Assembly (NCBI GenBank): GCA_016765255.1
Contig: JAESQI010000323.1
Coordinates: 1-6,111, forward strand
Length of the DNA: 6,111 nt
DNA from: Robiginitomaculum sp.
GTDB taxonomy: Bacteria > Pseudomonadota > Alphaproteobacteria > Caulobacterales > Maricaulaceae
Direction of reading: 5' to 3'
The notes under the pieces are model-generated. The model was not told the origin of the DNA, made no database searches, and saw nothing but the letters and a program-made list of their open reading frames with translations. Below are positions 1 through 5,881 of the stretch, one piece after another. Each line of letters opens with the position of its first letter. Within the stretch, counting starts at the first letter, position 1. Made by a program: the position numbers and the translations under genes.

Positions 1-1
1 A

Positions 2-1117
2 AAAATAATCAAAGATGAGATTAACCCTTATGTCGACCAGTGGGAAGAAGAGGGTATTTTTCCAGCTCATAAACTGTTCAAGACACTCGGGAATGCCGGG
101 TTGCTCGGCATTAACAAGCCGGAAAAATTTGGCGGAATGGGACTAGATTACGGATATAATGTTGCCTTTGTAGAAGCCCTCGGTGATATAAATTGTGGTG
201 GCGTGCCAATGGCAATCGGCGTGCAGACCGATATGGCGACGCCAATTTTAGCAATCCATGGTTCGGACGCATTGCGCTCTGAATTTCTCGCACCCGCCAT
301 TGCAGGCGACCAAGTAGCCTGCATCGGCGTATCAGAACCTAGCGCCGGCTCTGACGTTGCGGCGATTAAAACTTACGCACGTAGCGACGGGGACGACTTT
401 ATTATCAACGGCCAAAAAATGTGGATAACCAATGCTATCCAAGCTGATTTCATGACGGCGCTGGTCAATACAGGCGACGGCGGGAAATATGAAAACAAAA
501 GCCTAATCATCATTCCTATGGATAGCAAAGGCGTCATTCGCGCCAAAAAACTTGATAAATTGGGTATGCGGTCATCAGACACAGGCTTGATCTATTTCGA
601 AGATGTTCGGGTTCCCAAAAGCAATGTTATTGGTCAGGAAAATATGGGCTTTATTTATCAAATGCAGCAATTCCAAGAAGAGCGCTTATGGGCGGCAGCA
701 TCTACTGTTAGAGCACTTGAGACTACGATTACGGATACAATCGACTATGCGCAAAACCGGATGATTTACGGCAAACCTTTGCTTGATAATCAAGTCGTCC
801 ATTTTCGCTTAGCAGAGATGATGACAGAGGTTGAGATGTTCAGGGGCATGTTAGAGAAGACCGTAGCGCGCTATTTAAAGGGCGACGATATGACCAAACA
901 AGTCTCTATGCTCAAATTAAAAACAGGGCGACTATCCCGCGAAATTACTGATGCTTGCCTCCAATATTATGGCGGTATGGGCTTTATGAGCGAGACGCGG
1001 ATTTCGCGTCAATTCCGTGATCAACGTTTGGGCTCTATTGGCGGCGGCGCTGATGAAGTAATGCTGAGCATCATATGTAAATATATGGGTATTTTGCCGT
1101 CTGGTAAAAAGAAATAA
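2..1117 (+). CDS. Acyl-CoA dehydrogenase, citronellyl-CoA dehydrogenase (AtuD)-like, 5' truncated by window edge
   Basis: FAD-dependent alpha,beta-dehydrogenation of an acyl-CoA in the cytoplasm, passing electrons to ETF. The frame is open from base 2 with no start, so the first few residues lie outside; 371 codons are visible, near full length for the family (about 380). Counting from base 2, the helical N-terminal domain is at about 1-105. The first family signature (GVSEPSAGSD, bases 329-358) and an FAD-contacting MWITN (bases 419-433) follow. The C-terminal signature QYYGGMGF is at bases 962-985. The MCAD-type catalytic glutamate is absent (SIGGGADEVM, bases 1034-1063). A glutamate before Arg in QEERL (codon 680-682) fits the helix-G base used by isovaleryl-CoA and long-chain dehydrogenases. 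The PMAIGVQTDMATP and YQMQQFQEERLWAA stretches resemble AtuD-type enzymes. The family is certain; the citronellyl-CoA substrate is only a resemblance from memory. The next gene starts 21 nt downstream, so co-transcription is likely. Confidence 0.93.
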   Translation, partial: KIIKDEINPYVDQWEEEGIFPAHKLFKTLGNAGLLGINKPEKFGGMGLDYGYNVAFVEALGDINCGGVPMAIGVQTDMATPILAIHGSDALRSEFLAPAIAGDQVACIGVSEPSAGSDVAAIKTYARSDGDDFIINGQKMWITNAIQADFMTALVNTGDGGKYENKSLIIIPMDSKGVIRAKKLDKLGMRSSDTGLIYFEDVRVPKSNVIGQENMGFIYQMQQFQEERLWAAASTVRALETTITDTIDYAQNRMIYGKPLLDNQVVHFRLAEMMTEVEMFRGMLEKTVARYLKGDDMTKQVSMLKLKTGRLSREITDACLQYYGGMGFMSETRISRQFRDQRLGSIGGGADEVMLSIICKYMGILPSGKKK

Positions 1118-1138
1118 TCAAGTCAGGAAATCGGGACT

Positions 1139-1939
1139 ATGTTTAAACAACCGCAAGATTTTATGGACGAGAGCAATGCGCTCTATAGCCTCATTCATGA
1201 TAAATCCGATATTGAGCTTGGGTCGGCCACACAGTTTAAATCTTGGACGATTGAAGAGATTATAAGCCATTTACATGTTTGGAATATGGCTGCGCATATG
1301 TCGCTCACTGACGCGGAAAAGTTCAACGAATTTTTGGGTGAGGTTATGCAGGCCTTGCCGCAAGGAAACCTAAGAGAGTTTGAACGTAAGTGGCTGAATG
1401 GTTTGAAGGGTTCGAAACTTGTAAAGACTTGGCATGATTTTGCGCAAACCCTTGGCACTTCATTCGCAGATGCAGACCCGAAATCACGCTTGCCGTGGGC
1501 CGGGCCGTCAATGAGTGCACGCTCGTCCATCACTGCGCGGTTAATGGAAACATGGGCTCATGGTCTGGCTATCTATGATCTTCTAGGCGTGGAACGCGCC
1601 GACGAAGACCGCGTAGAAAACATTGTCATATTGGGGCTCAATACATTCGCGTGGACATTCAAGTGTAACGGCAAAGAGGTTCCCAAAGATGTTCCTTACC
1701 TGAAATTGACCGCGCCGTCGGGAAAGATTTGGGAGTACGGAACGCCTGACGAAAACAACATAGTAGTGGGAAACGCCACCGAGTTTTGCCAAGTCATAAC
1801 CCAAACCCGCAACATAGCTGATACGGCGCTCAAGACACAAGGCGACACCGCCCAACAATGGATGAGCATAGCCCAATGCTTCGCTGGCCCCCCCGAACCC
1901 CCGCCGGCAAAAGGCAGCCGTTTTGTGAAGAGCGGCTAA
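1139..1939 (+). CDS. TIGR03084-family metal-binding protein (DinB/MDMPI superfamily)
   Basis: 266 aa, soluble, no signal peptide seen. The fold family includes mycothiol-dependent maleylpyruvate isomerase and DinB-like four-helix metal proteins, but the TIGR03084 branch has no established reaction. The N-terminal part (about 5-150) contains TQFKSWTIEEIISHLHVWN, with His44 as first metal ligand, and PWAGPSMSARSSITARLMETWAHG, with Glu137 and His141 as the E-x3-H pair. Together these match the His/Glu/His triad of the superfamily. The C-terminal part (about 160-250) matches the smaller second domain, and the protein ends in a proline-rich tail (PPEPPPAKG). The ATG at 1139 has an AGGA 10 nt upstream and agrees with the family N-terminus. 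It sits 21 nt after the acyl-CoA dehydrogenase gene, so a role in the same acyl-CoA pathway is plausible but inferred. Most bacteria outside actinobacteria lack mycothiol, so mycothiol dependence should not be assumed. Confidence 0.85.
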   Translation: MFKQPQDFMDESNALYSLIHDKSDIELGSATQFKSWTIEEIISHLHVWNMAAHMSLTDAEKFNEFLGEVMQALPQGNLREFERKWLNGLKGSKLVKTWHDFAQTLGTSFADADPKSRLPWAGPSMSARSSITARLMETWAHGLAIYDLLGVERADEDRVENIVILGLNTFAWTFKCNGKEVPKDVPYLKLTAPSGKIWEYGTPDENNIVVGNATEFCQVITQTRNIADTALKTQGDTAQQWMSIAQCFAGPPEPPPAKGSRFVKSG

Positions 1940-2006
1940 GGACTTATCGAGGGTGCGCGGGCCGAGAGCGTTAGGTCCGAGATCACACCAGTTGAGAGCG
2001 AACTAG

Positions 2007-2033
2007 GCCGTATCTGAAAATTGAGATTTCGGC
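2007..2033. terminator. Stem-loop between convergent genes, possible terminator
   Basis: Arms GCCG (2007-2010) plus ATCT (2012-2015) pair with AGAT (2024-2027) plus CGGC (2030-2033). An internal bulge interrupts the stem and the loop is 8 nt. It lies in the 132-nt spacer between the converging metal-binding protein and GFA genes, where a bidirectional terminator is expected. There is no clear T-run on either strand, so an intrinsic terminator is only a suggestion. Nothing else was recognised in 1940-2071. Confidence 0.3.
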
Positions 2034-2071
2034 TGCATTTAAAGCTGGACTAGACTCGGCGAAACTTACAA

Positions 2072-2467
2072 TTAAGCTGTGCGTGGACCTTGCCATTCAA
2101 GGCGTGCGTCAGTAGCTTTTACGGTCATGTTGTCGCCCTTGGTTGCCCGTATTTTAACAACAGAGCTGTCGAAATCATCTAGGCAAAATATGTTGACGCC
2201 ATAGTGATCTGGCTGAGCCCGTTTGCGGTGAAACGTATAAATTCCGCAATGCTTGCAAAAGAAATGGCGAGCAATTTTCATATTCCACTTATACTCAGAC
2301 ACATGTTCCCAGCTTGAAAGCAATACGAAGTCGTCCTCGTGCACTTTTGTCATCACTGCATTTTTTTTGATGCAGAGTGAGCAGTCACATGTGGTTAATT
2401 CTTGTATTTCACTTTGGATTTTAAACTTAACTGACCCGCAATGACATGAGCCTTTATATTCTGGCAT
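2072..2467 (-). CDS. GFA-family (CENP-V/GFA domain) zinc-binding protein
   Basis: 131 aa, essentially a single GFA domain of the normal length for small family members. Zinc ligands are visible as G-S-C8-H-C10-G, then C27-D-C29-S-L-C32, then F-C71-K-H-C74-G, the canonical seven-cysteine pattern. The family is named for glutathione-dependent formaldehyde-activating enzyme. Most homologues have no proven activity, so a glutathione-adduct or detoxification role is only a family-level guess. The ATG at 2467 was chosen because an AGGAG sits five nt upstream (minus strand, 2473-2477) and the family begins with a short lead into GSCHCG. The frame stays open to 2515, but that extension is unlike the family and has no such site. 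The gene lies 120 nt downstream of the YdcZ-like gene on the same strand, with a hairpin between them, so it may have its own promoter. Confidence 0.9.
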   Translation of the reverse strand: MPEYKGSCHCGSVKFKIQSEIQELTTCDCSLCIKKNAVMTKVHEDDFVLLSSWEHVSEYKWNMKIARHFFCKHCGIYTFHRKRAQPDHYGVNIFCLDDFDSSVVKIRATKGDNMTVKATDARLEWQGPRTA

Positions 2468-2539
2468 GACTACTCCTAAATTCACATTATCACTAGAGTA
2501 TACTATGTTCTGCAAGTCCAGTAGGGCTATTGCTACAGT

Positions 2540-2576
2540 TAAATTAAAACTTCAAAGAACATTAGAGTGCTTGAAG
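2540..2576 (-). terminator. Possible weak intrinsic terminator after the YdcZ-like gene
   Basis: Read on the minus strand, CTTCAA (2576-2571) pairs with TTGAAG (2555-2550) across a 15-nt loop. A T-rich tract (TTTTAATTTAA, 2549 downward) follows. The position, 12 nt past the stop of the YdcZ-like gene, is right for a terminator. The stem is short, AT-rich and has a large loop, so strength is doubtful. Confidence 0.3.
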
Positions 2577-2587
2577 CTGCAATTTCC

Positions 2588-3058
2588 TTACTGAATAAGG
2601 TTTGGCGGTATGACATCTTTTTTTGCAAGATAGACCCCGACAATCATCAACATAATTCCAAATATACGCTTATAAGTTACAGCCGAAACGGGCGCGTTTA
2701 GCAGCCCATAATGGTCAATCAATACGGCGGTTATAAGTTGCCCTAAGAGAACAAAAAAAACGGCATTCCCTATGCCTATTATAGGGGCCGTATATGTAAT
2801 TGAGGCAATATAAAGCATGAATAAAACGCCGCCAAAATAGTAAATGGGCGAAATCTGTTTAAATGATTCTAATGTGGGGCGGGCGCTAAACATAACAAAT
2901 AGGGAGGCGATTGCCAAAGCAACGCAGCATAGAATGAGGACCGCGACCATTGGGCTTTGTAGTTCACGGCCCAAGCTTGCATTCATCGCTGCCATAACGG
3001 GGATGCCGACGCCTGCCAAAAACATCAAAAAGAAAAAATAAAACTGTTCATTAGCCAT
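2588..3058 (-). CDS. DMT-superfamily YdcZ-type small membrane protein (DUF606)
   Basis: 156 aa inner-membrane protein of the YdcZ family (PF04657), a five-helix relative of drug/metabolite transporters whose members usually measure about 140-155 aa. Hydrophobic segments lie at about residues 6-27, 36-58, 72-91, 95-114 and 132-146. The diagnostic stretch GQLITAVLIDHYGLL (106-120) is typical of the family, as are the N-terminal G-x-x-x-x-x-x-A-x-N-A-x-L-G pattern and the short polar C-terminal tail. The substrate is unknown. Some species carry two adjacent YdcZ genes that probably assemble into one transporter; here only one is present. The ATG at 3058 has AAGGA about 8 nt upstream. It lies 56 nt downstream of the TetR gene on the same strand, consistent with a regulator-transporter operon, though no effector can be named. 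Confidence 0.87.
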   Translation of the reverse strand: MANEQFYFFFLMFLAGVGIPVMAAMNASLGRELQSPMVAVLILCCVALAIASLFVMFSARPTLESFKQISPIYYFGGVLFMLYIASITYTAPIIGIGNAVFFVLLGQLITAVLIDHYGLLNAPVSAVTYKRIFGIMLMIVGVYLAKKDVIPPNLIQ

Positions 3059-3114
3059 GCTTGTTTTCCTTGAGAACTATTGTGATTCTGTTCTTTTTAG
3101 ATCCCCTGTATACG

Positions 3115-3798
3115 TTACTGCTTTTGAAAATGGGGCGCGATGATTTCTATGAAGAGGGTGGCGATTTGGGTAAGTTCTTCTTCGCTTTCGACAAAGCTTT
3201 TTTGCACGAGAAGCCCGCGAAAAAATGTTCGGCATACATCGAATAACAATATTATCTTTGCGTCATCCATGCCAGAGAATGTATGGTTTTGCAGGAGTTC
3301 GCTGCTGATTTTTTTGTTCCAGTGAATCAATTTATCGGAGATGCGGGCGTTCAAAGCTTTGTCGGTTCGCGACGCGATTAAGACTTCGACCAAGGCACGC
3401 CCTTGAACAGTATCTAGGTTCTTCCATATCCAGAAAATGTTTTCACGGATATAGTCTGTGGGTGTGCCGTTTTGCTTTTTTTGCCACCCTGTTTTAACCG
3501 TCCGCGCTAATAACCGCTGTACGGATTCTACAATAAGGTCCTCTTTGCACGGGAAATGATGGGTCAAGGCACCCCTTGAAACGTCGGCTTTTTTGGTAAT
3601 TCTGTTTATAGAGGTCTCTGCATATCCGTATTTATCAAGACACCAAATCGCGGCGTTACAGATGTTTTGTTTGGATTTTTTTGTTTGCTGTTCTTTTTTG
3701 TTGCCCACGCTTTCACCCACGCTTTCACGCAGGCTTTCACTTAATGTTTTATTATGATGAGTAGTCTTTGATTGTGGTTTTGGAACTTGTTCCGACAT
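3115..3798 (-). CDS. TetR/AcrR-family transcriptional regulator with long N-terminal tail
   Basis: 227 aa DNA-binding repressor-type protein. The TetR_N domain runs from about 40 to 92. The helix-turn-helix is recognisable in SINRITKKADVSRGALTHHF (63-82) followed by CKEDLI. The remaining residues, about 95-225, form the all-helical ligand-binding and dimerisation domain, which is too divergent to predict a ligand. Unusually, some 40 residues precede the domain, polar and lysine/serine-rich, including the repeated tetrads ESLR-ESVG-ESVG (21-32) encoded by a 12-bp tandem repeat. No internal Met is available before the domain. The ATG at 3798 is therefore the natural start, although its Shine-Dalgarno (GGA) is weak. 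It is transcribed divergently from the SDR gene across 244 nt holding a palindrome. This is the classic layout for a TetR protein controlling its neighbour and itself. In acyclic-terpene clusters the regulator AtuR is also TetR-type, but equivalence is not shown. Confidence 0.93.
   Translation of the reverse strand: MSEQVPKPQSKTTHHNKTLSESLRESVGESVGNKKEQQTKKSKQNICNAAIWCLDKYGYAETSINRITKKADVSRGALTHHFPCKEDLIVESVQRLLARTVKTGWQKKQNGTPTDYIRENIFWIWKNLDTVQGRALVEVLIASRTDKALNARISDKLIHWNKKISSELLQNHTFSGMDDAKIILLFDVCRTFFRGLLVQKSFVESEEELTQIATLFIEIIAPHFQKQ
3705..3740. repeat. Three tandem 12-bp units inside the TetR gene
   Basis: Units at 3705-3716 and 3717-3728 are identical (CCACGCTTTCAC). The third unit at 3729-3740 differs at its first bases and shares GCTTTCAC. 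The 12-bp period keeps the frame and encodes the ESLR/ESVG/ESVG tetrads in the N-terminal tail of the regulator. Such repeats expand or contract by slippage in whole codons. Confidence 0.85.
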
Positions 3799-3941
3799 AG
3801 CAATCGTCCATACATATTCAGATTTTAATTTTATTACCAGTAATTGGCACGAGCCAGAATAGCCTAAATGAATTTAATTAAATCGGATAGTAAAATATAC
3901 CGTCCTTTACGAGAGGTGAGGTTTGTTTTTGTAGAAAAAAT

Positions 3942-3964
3942 CGTATATAAGTCACTCATATATG
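3942..3964. promoter_or_regulatory. 23-bp imperfect palindrome, candidate TetR operator
   Basis: Centred on C3953, nine of eleven base pairs are symmetrical: a core AGT-C-ACT flanked by TATAT/ATATA and an outer C/G, with mismatches at 3943/3963 and 3949/3957. The size and symmetry suit a TetR dimer. The site lies in the intergenic region between the divergent TetR and SDR genes, 78 nt upstream of the SDR start. Two further short AT-rich palindromes occur nearby (3872-3883, ATTTAATTAAAT; 3965-3972, AAATATTT), but in such AT-rich DNA these are weak evidence. No convincing -35/-10 pair was fixed for either gene. A GATAAT at 3995-4000 is a possible -10 for the SDR gene. Confidence 0.5.
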
Positions 3965-4042
3965 AAATATTTTATATACAATTAGTTGCATATAGATAAT
4001 ATTGCCTCAGTTAATAAATACAGAATAAAAATCGAGGAAAAA

Positions 4043-4921
4043 ATGGCAGCTATTAAAAACCTTAAAGGAAAAACTATCTTCATGTCTGGCGGGTCTCGCG
4101 GCATCGGGCTTGCTATTGCTTTGCGCGCGGCGCGCGACGGCGCAAATGTTGCTATAGCGGCTAAGACGGCGGAACCTCATGCGAAATTACCAGGTACAAT
4201 TTATACTGCTGCCGCTGAAATCGAAGCTGCTGGCGGTAAGGCTTTGGCGCTAATATGTGATGTGCGTAATGAGGAAGTGGTACAGGCTGCTATTGATGAA
4301 ACTGTTGTTAAATTTGGCGGTATCGATATTTGCATTAATAATGCTAGCGCAGTTACCATGACAAATGTTGAAGCGACCAGTATGAAACGTTATGATTTGA
4401 TGAATAGTATCAATGCACGCGGCACGTTCCTGGTGTCGAAACTTTGCCTACCATTATTGAAAAAATCTGATCATGCACATATTATAAACCTTGCGCCGCC
4501 TTTGGATATGTCGCCAAAATGGTTCAAAAACCACACGGCGTATACGATGGCTAAATACGGTATGTCTATGTGTACGCTGGGCATGGCTGAAGAGTTTAAA
4601 TCGTATTCAATTGGTGTTAATTCCTTATGGCCATTAACCCCGATTGATACGGCCGCCGTTCGCAATGTATTGGGCGGCAAGCAAATTGCTGAAATGTGCA
4701 GAACTCCAGACATCATGTCTGACACCGCTCATATAATGATGTGCAAAGATCCGTCTACATTTACAGGTAATTTTGTTATTGACGAAGAGTTTTTACGCGC
4801 TGAGGGGGTGACTGATTTTGCAAAATATGCACACGCAGGTGAGGGGCAGTTAGCAGGTGATTTCTTTGTACCTGACGAAGTGTTTGACCGTTTACCTAAT
4901 AAATATGTACGTGCGTATTAG
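4043..4921 (+). CDS. HSDL2-like short-chain dehydrogenase/reductase (AtuG/AtuB-like SDR family)
   Basis: 292 aa NAD(P)-dependent oxidoreductase with a Rossmann fold, related to the SDR domain of hydroxysteroid dehydrogenase-like protein 2 and to SDRs annotated as citronellol/citronellal dehydrogenase. The dinucleotide motif is SGGSRGIG (15-22). A basic/acidic coenzyme-selectivity region follows (AAKTAEPHAKLPGTI, 39-53), typical of this subfamily, then NNAS (99-102), the structural Asn in NARGTF (Asn124), and Tyr167-x3-Lys171. The position expected to hold the catalytic serine in the usual N-[LI]-S-P-P motif is Ala151 (NLAPP), which is odd. The C-terminal part (TGNFVIDEEFLRAEGVTDF) is characteristic of the family. 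The ATG at 4043 has GAGG five nt upstream and fits the family start. An in-frame TTG at 3986 would add 19 unrelated residues. The substrate is unknown. It is divergent from the TetR gene and probably its target; the thioesterase gene lies downstream. Confidence 0.9.
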   Translation: MAAIKNLKGKTIFMSGGSRGIGLAIALRAARDGANVAIAAKTAEPHAKLPGTIYTAAAEIEAAGGKALALICDVRNEEVVQAAIDETVVKFGGIDICINNASAVTMTNVEATSMKRYDLMNSINARGTFLVSKLCLPLLKKSDHAHIINLAPPLDMSPKWFKNHTAYTMAKYGMSMCTLGMAEEFKSYSIGVNSLWPLTPIDTAAVRNVLGGKQIAEMCRTPDIMSDTAHIMMCKDPSTFTGNFVIDEEFLRAEGVTDFAKYAHAGEGQLAGDFFVPDEVFDRLPNKYVRAY

Positions 4922-4947
4922 GTGAAATTTTTCTAGGGGCAAGGCTT

Positions 4948-5028
4948 ATGAAGCCATTTTATATGATATGTATGGAACAATTTTCACCAGTAAATGGGCG
5001 CCCTGAGGCGGTTCAGAATAAATACTGA
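4948..5028 (+). CDS. Possible 26-residue small protein in the SDR-thioesterase spacer
   Basis: ATG at 4948 is preceded by AGGGG at 4935-4939 with 8-nt spacing, a good ribosome-binding site. The frame ends at TGA 5026-5028. The product begins MKPFYMICMEQ and ends in VQNKY. It has no recognisable domain. It could be a real small protein, a leader affecting the thioesterase gene 29 nt downstream, or chance. Confidence 0.25.
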   Translation: MKPFYMICMEQFSPVNGRPEAVQNKY

Positions 5029-5057
5029 GTTTAAGTAACCAAGAATTGAGAGCCGTA

Positions 5058-5477
5058 ATGCCGAAAGTTTCCCCAGACGATATAAATCAAGCCATGAAGA
5101 TCGCATTTCCACTCAATCATGACGATCTTGCCGAAGTGATCGAGACCCGCAAGGGCTATGCCCGGACGCGATTGTTGGTGAAACCTCATTATATAAGACC
5201 CGGCGAATATATTTCAGGGCCGACGCAGATGGGCATGGTCGATCACGCTGCATACGCCGCTGTTTTCACTTTGACGGGGTTGGAACTCATGGCCCTTACG
5301 GCCAATATCAACATTGATTTTCTCAAGCCCTGTCAAGGGAGCGTAGTGGATGCTAGGGCAACAATAATCGAAACAGGCAAGCGCAGTTTAACCTGTGAGG
5401 TAATTATCACGACCGACAAGAACTTTAACCCCAGCAGCCGCGCAAGGGTAAAGTATGTTTTGCCGAGGACAAGCTAA
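5058..5477 (+). CDS. PaaI-type hotdog-fold acyl-CoA thioesterase
   Basis: 139 aa single hotdog domain, the usual length for the PaaI/4HBT family; cytoplasmic hydrolysis of an acyl- or aryl-CoA to free acid and CoA. The central helix region GPTQMGMVDHAAYAAVF (54-70) carries Asp62 at the position of the PaaI catalytic aspartate. The HGG that often precedes it in E. coli-type PaaI is replaced by the GPTQM form common in alphaproteobacterial paralogues. The strand ANINIDFLKP (82-91) and the final strand RARVKYVLP (128-136) complete the fold. The ATG at 5058 has GAGAG five nt upstream; a TTG at 5046 would add only four residues. It follows the SDR gene by 136 nt on the same strand with no convincing terminator between, so co-expression is possible. 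A likely role is releasing a stalled or end-product CoA thioester. The substrate cannot be predicted. Confidence 0.88.
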   Translation: MPKVSPDDINQAMKIAFPLNHDDLAEVIETRKGYARTRLLVKPHYIRPGEYISGPTQMGMVDHAAYAAVFTLTGLELMALTANINIDFLKPCQGSVVDARATIIETGKRSLTCEVIITTDKNFNPSSRARVKYVLPRTS

Positions 5478-5642
5478 GCCCGATATGGTTTCCGTGCGAC
5501 AAACGGATATGTAAGTGTAGTTTTATCTTCTTCATGAAACCCAAATACCGCAAATGTCTAGGGCTACGCAATAATACTTTGCGCTTATAATGTTTAGACA
5601 CATAATTTGGATTGTGAGAACTTACCGCACTCAGCCCTTAAA

Positions 5643-5881
5643 ATGGAAACTCAATCAACAGGTATTATAGCGCCGCGTGCGGGCAGCAAACAGGCTAAGC
5701 TGATGGGTCTGCTATCTCGCAAAAACGGTGTTAAGATCACCAAAGCCAGTCACGTGTTGGGCTGGCAAGTTCATAACGCACGCCACACTAACGCCTGAAG
5801 AAACGGGGTTATTTGATAAAAAGACAAGACAGGAATGGCAAGAATAGCATTTATGTTATGCCTGCAAACGAGGATTCATAA
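5643..5881 (+). pseudogene. DUF3489-domain gene disrupted by two frameshifts
   Basis: Starting at ATG 5643, the frame reads the DUF3489 core APRAGSKQAKLMGLLSRKNG...GWQVHN (to about 5783) and then hits TGA at 5796. The family sequence continues as ATLT in the next frame (5782-5793) and as RLKKRGYLIKRQDRNGKNSIYVMPANEDS in the third frame (5792-5878), ending in TAA 5879-5881. Each jump looks like loss of two bases, CGCGCC to CGCC near 5782 and ACGCGCC to ACGCC near 5792. Rejoined, the product would be about 80 aa, a winged-helix-like domain of unknown function. Larger DUF3489 proteins have an N-terminal region that is missing here. No Shine-Dalgarno is seen before 5643; the frame is open back to a TTG at 5607. 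A perfect TATAAT at 5586-5591 lacks a convincing -35. Its stop overlaps the DUF2924 start by one base, showing the ancestral operon arrangement. A sequencing error is the alternative to a true pseudogene. Confidence 0.75.

Noticed and set aside
1195..1876. Long open frames on the minus strand opposite the TIGR03084 gene.
   Set aside because: They are antisense to a gene with clear family motifs, have no recognisable domains or ribosome-binding sites, and their composition reflects the opposite strand.
2468..2515. N-terminal extension of the GFA protein to an ATG at 2515.
   Set aside because: The strong AGGAG lies inside this extension right before ATG 2467, and the family begins close to GSCHCG.
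3846..3860. TGGCACG after position 3845, resembling the -24 element of a sigma-54 promoter.
   Set aside because: The matching -12 TTGC element is absent at the required spacing; the sequence there reads AGAA.
3986..4042. TTG at 3986 as an alternative start of the SDR, adding 19 residues.
   Set aside because: The extension is unlike the family, the region is AT-rich leader DNA, and ATG 4043 has a well-spaced GAGG.
4471..4725. Minus-strand open frame opposite the SDR gene.
   Set aside because: It lies fully inside a well-supported coding region and has no family resemblance.
5491..5507. Hairpin TCCGT/ACGGA with a 7-nt loop just after the thioesterase stop, considered as a terminator.
   Set aside because: Only five stem pairs and no adjacent T-run; the first T-rich stretch is more than 10 nt away.
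5586..5591. Perfect TATAAT upstream of the DUF3489 remnant, considered as a promoter.
   Set aside because: No acceptable -35 hexamer at 16-18 nt and no extended -10 TG, so it is mentioned only within the DUF3489 entry.
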